NCBI RefSeq assembly: GCF_002302635.1
Contig: NZ_CP022387.1
Coordinates: 496,001 to 560,000 of the forward strand
DNA from: Capnocytophaga stomatis
GTDB lineage: Bacteria > Bacteroidota > Bacteroidia > Flavobacteriales > Flavobacteriaceae
Length of the DNA: 64,000 nt
Direction of reading: 5' to 3'
The notes under the pieces were generated by a model, which was given only the letters and a program-made list of their open reading frames with translations, did not search any database and was not told where the DNA came from. The position numbers and the translations under genes are program-made. Below are positions 18,603 through 26,133 of this stretch, one piece after another (the first letter of the stretch is position 1; every line of letters starts with the position of its first letter).

Positions 18603-19700
18603 CTAAAAGATAGGTTGTATTTGCTTAACAATGCTATCCATTTGTACAGGTTGCGGTTTGATGACCATTCCTGAACGAAGCCCATTGATACCCTGCACTA
18701 CGATAACTTCACCTTCTTTCAGTCCGCTTTCTACCACCATTGTATTAGCTGTTCGGTTGCGTACCTTCACTACTGACTGTTTTATGGTATCTTTTTCAAC
18801 TTTATATACAAAGACCAATCCTTGTTGTTCAAAGGCAGCTACTTCTGGAATAATGATAGCCTCGCTGGAATGTTGCGGAATTTGTATAGTTCCACTATTT
18901 CCATTGGTTAATAAGCCATTAGGATTGGGGAAGGTAGCCCTGAATTGTATGCTCCCAGTAGAAGTATCGATTTGCCCTGTAACGGCTTGGACAGTGCCAC
19001 TTTCAGGATATATAGCCCCGTTAGCTAAAATTAATTTTACCTTCGGAAAACTTTTGAGCTTCTCGGCTGTGGTTTTTCCTGGCACTTGTTCCAAAAAGGT
19101 AAGGTATTCTTTCTCGTTCATAGAGAAGTAGGCGTACACTTCCCCCACATCAGAAACGCTGGTAAGCATCGTATTTCCTGCCGTTACCAACGCTCCCTCT
19201 CTATGGCGTATCGCTCCTACTACCCCACTTACAGGAGCCTTTACCGTAGCAAAATTCATATTGGACATTACTTCGCTATAAGTGGCTTGGGCTTTTTGTA
19301 AATTTGCCTTAGCTGTTTCGAGCTGTACAGTACTTACAATGTTTTTTTCCACTAATGGAATGAGTTTGTTTACCTCTACTTGTGCTACTTCCACTGATGC
19401 TTTGGCAGCTTGTGCCGTTTGGTTAAGTGTTTGCGTCTCCAACCTGAAAAGAGGTTGCCCCTTGGTTACAAATTGCCCTTCATCAACTAAAACCTGAGTG
19501 ATATAGCCTGTAACTTTTGCTTGTATGGTACTATTTACCTTACCTTCAATATTGGCAGGATATGAAAAATAGGACGTTGCCTGCCCTTGGCTAACCGTAA
19601 TCACAGGATACGATTTTACACTCTGTGGTGCAGATTGTCGGTTTTCTTTACAAGCTATAAATAAACCAGCTACAATTACTGAAAATAATATTCTATTCAT
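18603..19700 (-). CDS. RND efflux periplasmic adaptor (membrane fusion protein) lipoprotein
   Basis: 365 residues. Lipoprotein signal with Cys17 (GLFIACKENRQ). It then has the adaptor order: first barrel strand and lipoyl half (QAKVTGYITQVLVDEGQFV, ~62-80), alpha-hairpin (~95-145), second lipoyl half (ATVKAPVSGVVGAIRHREGALV), beta-barrel, and membrane-proximal domain. It links the inner-membrane pump to the outer-membrane channel. It is the first structural gene after the regulator, about 100 bp from it. A membrane-anchored adaptor with HAE1 and NodT partners is a standard multidrug module. Confidence 0.94.
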   Translation of the reverse strand: MNRILFSVIVAGLFIACKENRQSAPQSVKSYPVITVSQGQATSYFSYPANIEGKVNSTIQAKVTGYITQVLVDEGQFVTKGQPLFRLETQTLNQTAQAAKASVEVAQVEVNKLIPLVEKNIVSTVQLETAKANLQKAQATYSEVMSNMNFATVKAPVSGVVGAIRHREGALVTAGNTMLTSVSDVGEVYAYFSMNEKEYLTFLEQVPGKTTAEKLKSFPKVKLILANGAIYPESGTVQAVTGQIDTSTGSIQFRATFPNPNGLLTNGNSGTIQIPQHSSEAIIIPEVAAFEQQGLVFVYKVEKDTIKQSVVKVRNRTANTMVVESGLKEGEVIVVQGINGLRSGMVIKPQPVQMDSIVKQIQPIF

Positions 19701-19799
19701 CTTTTTTTACATTTATATAAAGAATTGCTATTCAACTTTTAATAGAAAAATACCTAATATAATTTTGACTTTTTTACACTTTAAGTATTTAATAATTGA

Positions 19800-20255
19800 T
19801 TATAACTCGGCTAAACTTTCTTTTAATATCCTTGTAATTTTGCGGGTTAATGCCATATGTACTTGAAGCGTGCTTAGTATTTCAGGGTTGGCTGTTTCCT
19901 TTTTAGAGAACAAATCAGCAAGTTTTTCAATTGTTTGCTGTTCAAATTCAAGCTTTTCTATTTCTGATTTTAATCTTTCTGGAAGATATCCTGAGTTTTG
20001 GGTAAAGTATCGCTTTCTGTCATTGAATTTATTGAACTCTATCACAAAACCTTTATCAATCAGAGTTCTTAAATTAAGCGAAATAGAGCCTTTACTCACT
20101 CCCAAAGCCTCTTGCAACTGCTCAAAAGTTACGCCTTTACCACTAAAATCAAACCTGAGATAAGTCAATATTTGTGCAGCAATAGGCGAAAGCCCCTTAT
20201 TCGTGTACACATTTACCAACTGCTGAATTAAATTTTCGTCTATATTTTTTATCAT
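19800..20255 (-). CDS. GbsR/MarR-type winged-helix transcriptional regulator
   Basis: 151 residues from the ATG at 20255. A TTG further upstream is excluded because it overlaps the -7 promoter box at 20280-20287. Residues ~15-85 form a winged helix: GLSPIAAQILTYLRF, recognition helix GVSKGSISLNLRTLIDKG, wing NDRKRYFT. The long C-terminal helix probably dimerises. This arrangement is that of the GbsR/MarR group. The gene points towards the efflux genes and is the likely local repressor. An imperfect inverted repeat just upstream of its promoter could be its own operator (inference). Confidence 0.85.
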   Translation of the reverse strand: MIKNIDENLIQQLVNVYTNKGLSPIAAQILTYLRFDFSGKGVTFEQLQEALGVSKGSISLNLRTLIDKGFVIEFNKFNDRKRYFTQNSGYLPERLKSEIEKLEFEQQTIEKLADLFSKKETANPEILSTLQVHMALTRKITRILKESLAEL

Positions 20256-20279
20256 AATTATATTCTTAACTTGGAGATA

Positions 20280-20287
20280 CAAAAGTA
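20280..20287 (-). promoter_or_regulatory. TAnnTTTG -7 element for the efflux regulator
   Basis: Reads TACTTTTG on the minus strand, 25 bases before the chosen ATG. It rules out the longer TTG start. Confidence 0.65.
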
Positions 20288-20294
20288 CACAAAA

Positions 20295-20323
20295 AGTTCA
20301 ATCTATATTAAACAAATTAAACT
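20295..20323. promoter_or_regulatory. Candidate operator of the efflux regulator
   Basis: Inverted repeat AGTTCAA (20295-20301) and TTAAACT (20317-20323), one mismatch, centred about 28 bases upstream of the -7 box. Position and symmetry suit a dimeric winged-helix repressor or activator site. Confidence 0.4.
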
Positions 20324-20500
20324 TTTTGATTTCTTTAACTACACCATAACTTATTTTAGGTATAGTTTATTGATAAAAAGAGAGATGCGACAATGTAGTA
20401 ATTAGTATATGGTGATAATGCTTGTAATCAGTAAGGATTTTATATCGAATATTTTTGAAGATAAAGGCAGTAACAACCAAAGTACGACTATGAGATTACG

Positions 20501-21265
20501 CTATTTAATATCAATCACTAAATTATCATACGCCAAAAAAACGTTGGACGGTAGCTTCTCTGAAACTTCATCGTGAAACCCAAACGTTTGGCTTATGTGG
20601 GTAAAAAAAGTCCGCTTAGGTTTTACAATTTCGACAATTTCAAGAGCTTCTTGTAAGTTTAAGTGAGTAGGGTGAACCTGCTCTCGCAAACAATTCAGTA
20701 CCAAAACATCTAAATCATATAACTTATCCAACTCGTTTTTCTGAATAGTTTTTGCATCGGTAATATAAGCCATATTTTCAATTCGATACCCCAGCACAGG
20801 CAACTCTCCGTGCATCACTTGTATAGGTATTATCGTTTTTCCACAAAGGCTAAAACTCTCGCTTTCAATCTCATTGATGATTACTGACGGAGCTCCTAAA
20901 TAACGATTTTCAGTTCTGAACACGTATTCAAATCTCCTTTCAAGTTCCGAAATTACGCGTGGCAGTGCATAGATGGGCATATCTCCCTGCTGATACACAA
21001 AAGGGCGGATATCGTCTATTCCCGCAGTGTGGTCGGCGTGTTCGTGGGTAAACAAAATAGCTTCAAGGTGAGTAACCTTATTTGTGAGCATTTGCTGGCG
21101 AAAATCAGGACCACAGTCTATAACGAGGTTTACATTTTCCCAAGAAATCATTGCAGAGGTACGTAAACGCCTGTCTTTCTTATTTTTACTAAACCCTACG
21201 GGATGATTACTGCCTATAACTGGAATTCCTTGCGAAGTTCCTGTTCCTAAAAAAGTGATTTTCAA
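20501..21265 (-). CDS. MBL-fold hydrolase, PhnP-like
   Basis: 254 residues when started at the TTG at 21265, giving MKITFLGTGTSQG, exactly where this family normally begins. The upstream TTG at 21283 is the last three bases of a TAATTTTG promoter box and is unlikely to be translated. The metal motif is H74-E-H76-A-D78-H79, in the context GIDDIRPF typical of PhnP-like cyclic phosphodiesterases. No phosphonate genes are nearby, so the in vivo substrate is open; RNA-end or cyclic-nucleotide clean-up is possible. Cytosolic, monocistronic, divergent from the next gene with overlapping control regions. Confidence 0.85.
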   Translation of the reverse strand: MKITFLGTGTSQGIPVIGSNHPVGFSKNKKDRRLRTSAMISWENVNLVIDCGPDFRQQMLTNKVTHLEAILFTHEHADHTAGIDDIRPFVYQQGDMPIYALPRVISELERRFEYVFRTENRYLGAPSVIINEIESESFSLCGKTIIPIQVMHGELPVLGYRIENMAYITDAKTIQKNELDKLYDLDVLVLNCLREQVHPTHLNLQEALEIVEIVKPKRTFFTHISQTFGFHDEVSEKLPSNVFLAYDNLVIDIK

Positions 21266-21280
21266 AGTATTTTTTTCGTG

Positions 21281-21288
21281 CAAAATTA
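21281..21288 (-). promoter_or_regulatory. TAnnTTTG -7 element for the PhnP-like gene
   Basis: Reads TAATTTTG on the minus strand. It implies a very short leader to the TTG start at 21265. Confidence 0.55.
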
Positions 21289-21309
21289 TGATTTTATCAG
21301 ATAAATGCT

Positions 21310-21317
21310 TATATTTG
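21310..21317 (+). promoter_or_regulatory. TAnnTTTG -7 element for the 486-residue protein gene
   Basis: TATATTTG, 35 bases before the ATG at 21352. Only about 20 bases separate it from the divergent box of the PhnP-like gene. Confidence 0.7.
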
Positions 21318-21351
21318 TGAAAATTTTTTTCTGAAAAACGAATCGTGTACT

Positions 21352-22812
21352 ATGAGCGTCATTATCCAAGGAGATAGAGATATTCCTATTGAAGATGTGC
21401 CTTCAACCTTAGCAAAAGCTTTGAGAATCAATCTGAATGAGAACATTTATGGTACCTTTGCCGAAATCGGAGCAGGGCAAGAAACCGTGCGACATTTTTT
21501 CAGAGCGGGTGCAGCTTCCGGTACTATTGCCAAAGCGATGAGTGCCTATGACAAGGAAGTAAGTGACGCAGTCTATGGAGTTGAAAAAGACGGCAGATAC
21601 GTTACTGAAAGCCGACTCAAAAAAATGCTTGATTATGAAATCAAACTAATAGAAACTCGCTTAACCAGAAAAAATCATCCCAATAAAGTGTTTTTTTCGT
21701 ATGCGAATACCGTAACCACGATTGATTTTTCAAAACGGAAAAAAGGACACGGATGGGTTGGAATACGTTTTCAAACGCAGCCACAAGGCGAATACAATGA
21801 AATAATCATTCACATTCGTTTTCATCAAAATGAAGCTCGAGCCCAACAGGAAACTTTGGGTGTTTTGGGAGTGAATTTAATTTATGGGGCTTTTTACAAG
21901 ACCTCAAAACCTGAAAAGATATTAAAGTATTTATACGACCATATCGACAAGGATTTGATTGAAATTGATATGGTTAATTTCTCTGGCCCTGATTTCAAAG
22001 ACGTTGATAACAGGTTAATTAGCCTGCAACTTATCAAAAACGGGATGACGGAAGCCGTAATGTTTGGTCCCGATGGGAAAAATATTCTTCCTGCGGAACA
22101 ACTTTACAAGAAAAATATTCTTACTTTGAGAGGAAGTTTCAGACCTGTAACTAAGGTAAATATGGATATGTACCAAAAATCATTGGAGATGTTTCTCAAT
22201 GAAAATAAGGTGAACCCGGCACGTACTGAGGTTATTTTTGAAATTACACTTTCCAATCTCATCTCCGGAGGTGAATTGAATGAGCAAGATTTTATGGACA
22301 GAGCCAGATTGTTGTGTTCTTTAGGACAGAAAGTACTGATTTCCAACTTTAAAGAATACTATCGCGTAGTTGAGTATTTTTCAAATTATACTCATTCACG
22401 AATGGGATTAGCAATGGGAGTAAGTAATTTGATTGCCATTTTTGATGAAAAATATTACCGACATTTGAGCGGCGGAATTCTGGAAGCTTTCGGAAAATTA
22501 TTCTATCGGGATATAAAAATTTATCTGTTCCCGATGAAAGACCCAAACACCGGAGAAATAATCAACAGCGAGAATTTAAAAGTTCATCCGCGTATGAAGG
22601 AATTATACAAATTTTTCAAATTCAACGGAAAAGTCGTGGACATCAAAGACTACGACGAAACGCACCTTAACATCTTTTCAAAAGAAATACTTTCAATGAT
22701 TGAAAAAGGTGATTCAGGATGGCAAGAATTACTTCCTGAGGGAGTTGCGGAAATCATTATGAAAAAAGAATTATTCGGATATAACCAAAATATTAAACAT
22801 AAAAATAAGTAA
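21352..22812 (+). CDS. Conserved cytoplasmic protein of unknown function (486 aa)
   Basis: A 486-residue soluble protein without a signal peptide or membrane segment. It opens MSVIIQGDRDIPIEDVP and has a conserved-looking glycine-rich stretch, YGTFAEIGAGQETVRHFFRAG (~33-53), that recalls a nucleotide- or substrate-binding loop. Later parts include EVIFEITLSNLISGGELNEQDF and ALGMGVSNL-like segments. I believe close homologues occur in many Bacteroidota and elsewhere, and that some carry unreliable transferase names, but I assign none. It is followed within 6 bp by the YtxH genes, so co-transcription is likely. It is a full-length, intact gene. Confidence 0.75.
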   Translation: MSVIIQGDRDIPIEDVPSTLAKALRINLNENIYGTFAEIGAGQETVRHFFRAGAASGTIAKAMSAYDKEVSDAVYGVEKDGRYVTESRLKKMLDYEIKLIETRLTRKNHPNKVFFSYANTVTTIDFSKRKKGHGWVGIRFQTQPQGEYNEIIIHIRFHQNEARAQQETLGVLGVNLIYGAFYKTSKPEKILKYLYDHIDKDLIEIDMVNFSGPDFKDVDNRLISLQLIKNGMTEAVMFGPDGKNILPAEQLYKKNILTLRGSFRPVTKVNMDMYQKSLEMFLNENKVNPARTEVIFEITLSNLISGGELNEQDFMDRARLLCSLGQKVLISNFKEYYRVVEYFSNYTHSRMGLAMGVSNLIAIFDEKYYRHLSGGILEAFGKLFYRDIKIYLFPMKDPNTGEIINSENLKVHPRMKELYKFFKFNGKVVDIKDYDETHLNIFSKEILSMIEKGDSGWQELLPEGVAEIIMKKELFGYNQNIKHKNK

Positions 22813-22817
22813 GCGTT

Positions 22818-23135
22818 ATGACAAAAACAGGAAACATTTTATTAGCATTAGTAACAGGTGTTGCTATCGGAACTGGAGTAGGAATTTTGTTCGCTCCCGA
22901 TAAAGGAGAAGACACTCGCAGAAAAATCAAAGATTCTGTCGATAAAAAAACTTCCAAATTGAAAAAGGAAATGGACAAATTGGCTCGTGAAGTGAAAGGA
23001 AAATCTTCCGAAATCAAAGGTTCATTGGAGGAGAACATCGAAAGCTTGTTGGCTAAATCAGAATACAAAACTGATGAAGTTATTAAGCTTTTAGATAAAA
23101 AATTGAACGATTTAAAGAAAACGGTTAAATCCTAA
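22818..23135 (+). CDS. YtxH domain protein, copy 1
   Basis: 105 residues. A single N-terminal glycine-rich membrane helix (ILLALVTGVAIGTGVGILFAPDKG) is followed by a long charged helix or coiled coil. This is the YtxH layout, known as a small general-stress-type membrane protein in many bacteria. It is the first of three adjacent paralogues and nearly identical to copy 2. It starts 5 bp after the preceding gene, so it is probably part of that transcript. Function in this lineage is unknown; envelope stress is a guess. Confidence 0.85.
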   Translation: MTKTGNILLALVTGVAIGTGVGILFAPDKGEDTRRKIKDSVDKKTSKLKKEMDKLAREVKGKSSEIKGSLEENIESLLAKSEYKTDEVIKLLDKKLNDLKKTVKS

Positions 23136-23198
23136 TTTAGGTTATTAACTTATTTATTTTAACATTATTAAACTATTTAAATTTAAAAAATTAAGATT

Positions 23199-23516
23199 AT
23201 GGCAAAAACAGGAAATGTTTTATTGGCGTTAGTAACAGGTGTTGCTATCGGAGCTGGAGCTGGTATTTTATTTGCTCCGAACAAAGGAGAGGAAACTCGT
23301 CAAAAAATCAAAGATTCAGTTGATAAAAAAACGTCCAAAATGAAAAAGAAAATGGACAAATTGGCTCGTGAAGTAAAAGGAAAATCTGCCGAAATCAAAG
23401 GTTCTTTGGAAGAAAACATTGAAAGTTTATTGGCTAAATCAGAATACAAAACTGATGAAGTTATTAAACTTTTGGACAAAAAATTAAACGATTTAAGAAA
23501 AACAGTTAAATCCTAA
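23199..23516 (+). CDS. YtxH domain protein, copy 2
   Basis: 105 residues, the same length as copy 1. The two differ at a small number of positions spread over the protein (for example GTGVG to GAGAG, PDKGEDTRRK to PNKGEETRQK). The last ~50 residues are almost identical, which points to recent tandem duplication or gene conversion. It has the same N-terminal glycine-rich helix and charged coiled coil. The 63-bp gap to copy 1 is AT-rich and resembles the gap before copy 3, so each copy carries its own translation-start region. Confidence 0.85.
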   Translation: MAKTGNVLLALVTGVAIGAGAGILFAPNKGEETRQKIKDSVDKKTSKMKKKMDKLAREVKGKSAEIKGSLEENIESLLAKSEYKTDEVIKLLDKKLNDLRKTVKS

Positions 23517-23563
23517 GGATTAATTTATCACTAAACTATTCAAATTTTAAAAAAATCAAAATT

Positions 23564-23890
23564 ATGGCAAAAACAGGAAATGTTTTATTGGCTTTGGTAA
23601 CAGGAGCTGTTATCGGAGCTGGGGCTGGTATTTTGTTTGCTCCGGACAAAGGAAAAAATACTCGTAGAAAAATCAAAGATTCTGTTGATGAAACTACATC
23701 AAGATTGAAGTACAAAATAGATGCTTTAAGTCAAGAAGTTAGAGAAAAATCTTCAGAATTTAAAGGTACTTTGGAAGATAAAGTTGAGAATTTATTATCT
23801 AAATCAAGCCACAAGGCTGAAGATGTTATTACTGTTTTAGAAAAAAAATTAGCTGCTTTAAAGGAAGCAAACGCTAAATTACAGAAATAA
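23564..23890 (+). CDS. YtxH domain protein, copy 3
   Basis: 108 residues. The N-terminal half is almost the same as copies 1 and 2, while the C-terminal coiled coil has diverged (DETTSRLKYKIDALSQEVREKS; ending LKEANAKLQK). It is thus the older or functionally shifted copy. The protein is probably anchored by one helix with the coiled coil in the cytoplasm, allowing homo- or hetero-oligomers with the other two. The upstream start region ends in AAAATTATGGC, as in copy 2. Confidence 0.85.
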   Translation: MAKTGNVLLALVTGAVIGAGAGILFAPDKGKNTRRKIKDSVDETTSRLKYKIDALSQEVREKSSEFKGTLEDKVENLLSKSSHKAEDVITVLEKKLAALKEANAKLQK

Positions 23891-24025
23891 TTAAATTTTT
23901 TTCACAAATTTCACTGATTTTGTTTTAATGTGAGTTTTTGTTATTTCTTGATTCAGAAATATTTATTACTAACTTGCATTTTTACATAATCAGTGGAGCT
24001 TTTGTGGAAGATAAAATACATATTT

Positions 24026-24400
24026 ATGTCTAAAAACAGTATTAAAGAAAGCTTCAGAGGAATCTCGGCAAGAGCTGGCGAGGCTTTGGACTCTAACGTA
24101 TCATATTATAAGTTATTCGCTTTCAGATTTATAGCAAAATCATCGTATGATTTAATTAATATTTTTCTGTTAGGTCTGGTAAGTTTACTTGTACTTTTTT
24201 TCTTGTCATTTGCGATGGCTTTTGCCATCGGGAGTTGGTTAGATAGTTTTGCTTTAGGGTTTCTCTCTATGGGAGTTTTTTATGCCTTAGTGGCACTTAT
24301 TGCATTCCTTTTCAGGAAAAAACTCATCGAAAAACCTTTACTTGGCAGACTTTCAGAAGCTTATTTTAAATCAGATGACGAAGATGATTACGAAGAATAA
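24026..24400 (+). CDS. Small membrane protein, phage-holin-like (holin X group)
   Basis: 124 residues from the ATG at 24026 (MSKNSIKESF); an in-frame GTG at 23993 gives an unconserved-looking extension. It has two hydrophobic segments (~43-65 FLLGLVSLLVLFFLSFAMAFAI-type and ~70-95) flanked by charged ends, with an acidic tail (DDEDDYEE). Proteins of this kind are annotated as phage-holin family, but here they sit in a chromosomal housekeeping context after YtxH genes, so a phage role is unlikely. The end overlaps the start of the next small gene, which implies translational coupling. Confidence 0.75.
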   Translation: MSKNSIKESFRGISARAGEALDSNVSYYKLFAFRFIAKSSYDLINIFLLGLVSLLVLFFLSFAMAFAIGSWLDSFALGFLSMGVFYALVALIAFLFRKKLIEKPLLGRLSEAYFKSDDEDDYEE

Positions 24401-24638
24401 AAAATATCAATCATTTGAAGAGATTGAAACTGACCTTAAAATCCTGAAACTAAAAAAACAGATAGATGGGCTTTATCTAAAAAACAATGTTTCGGATTTA
24501 AAAGATAATCTTTCTGTGAAAAATATTGTTTCAAACACGTTCACAAACATAGGTTTTTCATTTCTGAATCCTAAGAAAAGATGGATGAACCTGATTGTGG
24601 ATTATGCAATATATTTTTTACTGAGAAGAAAAAGATAA
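24375..24638 (+). CDS. Small hypothetical protein coupled to the holin-like gene
   Basis: 87 residues from the ATG at 24375, overlapping the preceding gene by 26 bp; the ATG at 24384 is an equally good start. Basic and mainly helical, with SFEEIETDLKILKLKKQID near the start and a possible short amphipathic or membrane helix near the end (LIVDYAIYFLLRRKR). It matches, in general features, the small protein that often follows the holin-like gene in Flavobacteriia. No function is known to me. The overlap suggests it acts together with its neighbour. Confidence 0.65.
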   Translation: MTKMITKNKKYQSFEEIETDLKILKLKKQIDGLYLKNNVSDLKDNLSVKNIVSNTFTNIGFSFLNPKKRWMNLIVDYAIYFLLRRKR

Positions 24639-24666
24639 TAAATAATAACTTTAAAAATAGTAATTT

Positions 24667-24700
24667 GATGGTTTGAAGATGAAATATTTTTCAAATCATC
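24667..24700 (+). terminator. Hairpin ending the YtxH/holin operon
   Basis: The stem GATGGTTTGAA / TTCAAATCATC has one bulge and is followed by AAATTTTCTG. The T-run is weak, so termination may be partial. Confidence 0.55.
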
Positions 24701-24745
24701 AAATTTTCTGTATTATAAACAACGTCTAATTTTTCAATTCAAATA

Positions 24746-26029
24746 ATGAAGCGAAGCCTCATAAAAAATCTAGATTGGTTATCCATTTTGTGCTATTTAC
24801 TTTTAGTTTGTATTGGTTGGGTTGCCATTTTTTCAACAACTTACAATGAGATTAATACTACATCTCTTTTTGACATCAATCAGTTTTATGGCAAACAATT
24901 CCTCTTCATAGGTCTTAGTTTTCTGCTGATTATCTTTATCTTAGCTATTGACCCGAAATTTTACGAAAACTTTTCGATAGTTTTTTATATCGTCAGTCTT
25001 GTAATACTTGCAGGTTTGTTCGTATTTGGAAAAGAAACCAACGGTGCAAAATCGTGGTATGCCATAGGTTCCGTAACAATTCAACCAAGTGAATTTGCCA
25101 AAGTAGCCACAGCCTTATTTTTTTCCAAATATTTAAGTGATATTCACACCGATATAAGGCAAACTAAAGATTTATTCCGAGCATTATTCATACTAATTTT
25201 ACCCGCTGTACTAATTTTACTACAACCTGACGTTGGTAGTTTATTGGTTTTCTTTTCGTTAGTCTTTGTTTTGTATCGTGAGGGAATGCCTTCTTACCTG
25301 CTCTTTTATCTAAGTATTACGGCTTTAATTTTTGTTGCTACGCTTAAATTCGGAAGTATTTTTGTTATCATTGCGTCTGGGTTATCAATTTGGCTTTATG
25401 CTTTTTGGCATAAAAAACGTACTAACAGAATCCCTTTTCAAAATATATTTATCTTATCATTAATATGTTTAACAACCTCATTATCAACAAAACCTATTTT
25501 TGATAACGTACTGAAACAACACCATCGAAATAGGTTAAGTTTGTGGCTGCGTTTAGAGCAAGACCCACAGAAAATCAGCCAAATGCGAAGAGATTTCGGA
25601 TATAACACTTATATGTCCGAATCGGCAATTACCTCCGGAGGAATTTTCGGAAAAGGATTTCTGGAAGGAACTCGAACCAAAGGAAGTTTTGTTCCCGAGC
25701 AACATACTGACTACATTTTCACCACTTTAGGAGAAGAATGGGGGCTCATCGGTACTTTAACAGTAATTGTTCTGTTTACTTTTTTACTCTTGCGACTGAT
25801 ATTTCTGGCAGAAAGGCAAAAATCAAGTTTTAGTAGAATTTACGGCTACTGTGTGGCTTCCATATTATTTGTCCATTTTTGCGTAAATGTAGGAATGGTT
25901 ATTGGGCTGATTCCTACCATTGGCATACCTCTTCCATTTTTTAGTTATGGTGGCTCGGGCTTGTGGGCTTTTACCATTTTATTGTTTATTTTCTTGCGAC
26001 TTGATGCCAACCGAATTTACAATTGGTAA
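24746..26029 (+). CDS. rodA: Rod shape-determining glycosyltransferase RodA (SEDS family)
   Basis: 427 residues and about ten membrane helices. The SEDS signature is present near the end (GMVIGLIPTIGIPLPFFSYGGSGLW), along with the long fourth periplasmic loop (HRNRLSLWLRLEQDP...SAITSGGIFGKGF). RodA polymerises peptidoglycan glycan strands during side-wall growth, paired with PBP2. It opens MKRSLIKNLDWLSILCYLLL, as RodA does, rather than the FtsW-type N-terminus. The usual mreBCD/mrdA neighbours are absent here; it stands alone after the YtxH cluster and before a bidirectional terminator. Confidence 0.93.
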   Translation: MKRSLIKNLDWLSILCYLLLVCIGWVAIFSTTYNEINTTSLFDINQFYGKQFLFIGLSFLLIIFILAIDPKFYENFSIVFYIVSLVILAGLFVFGKETNGAKSWYAIGSVTIQPSEFAKVATALFFSKYLSDIHTDIRQTKDLFRALFILILPAVLILLQPDVGSLLVFFSLVFVLYREGMPSYLLFYLSITALIFVATLKFGSIFVIIASGLSIWLYAFWHKKRTNRIPFQNIFILSLICLTTSLSTKPIFDNVLKQHHRNRLSLWLRLEQDPQKISQMRRDFGYNTYMSESAITSGGIFGKGFLEGTRTKGSFVPEQHTDYIFTTLGEEWGLIGTLTVIVLFTFLLLRLIFLAERQKSSFSRIYGYCVASILFVHFCVNVGMVIGLIPTIGIPLPFFSYGGSGLWAFTILLFIFLRLDANRIYNW

Positions 26030-26057
26030 AACAGAAAATCTTTTTTGTTCAATAAAA

Positions 26058-26097
26058 AACACACAGAACTTCAAATATAACTGAAATTCTGTGTGTT
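26058..26097. terminator. Bidirectional terminator between rodA and the NtrC-like gene
   Basis: The stem AACACACAGAA / TTCTGTGTGTT has additional inner pairing and is flanked by A- and T-rich DNA between convergent genes. Confidence 0.8.
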
Positions 26098-26133
26098 ATA
26101 AATAAAAAATCAATTGTTAGAAAATAACTCAAA

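Noticed and set aside
24026-24400. Phage holin suggesting a prophage
   Set aside because: It follows YtxH genes and precedes rodA with no phage structural or lysis genes; the family name is historical.
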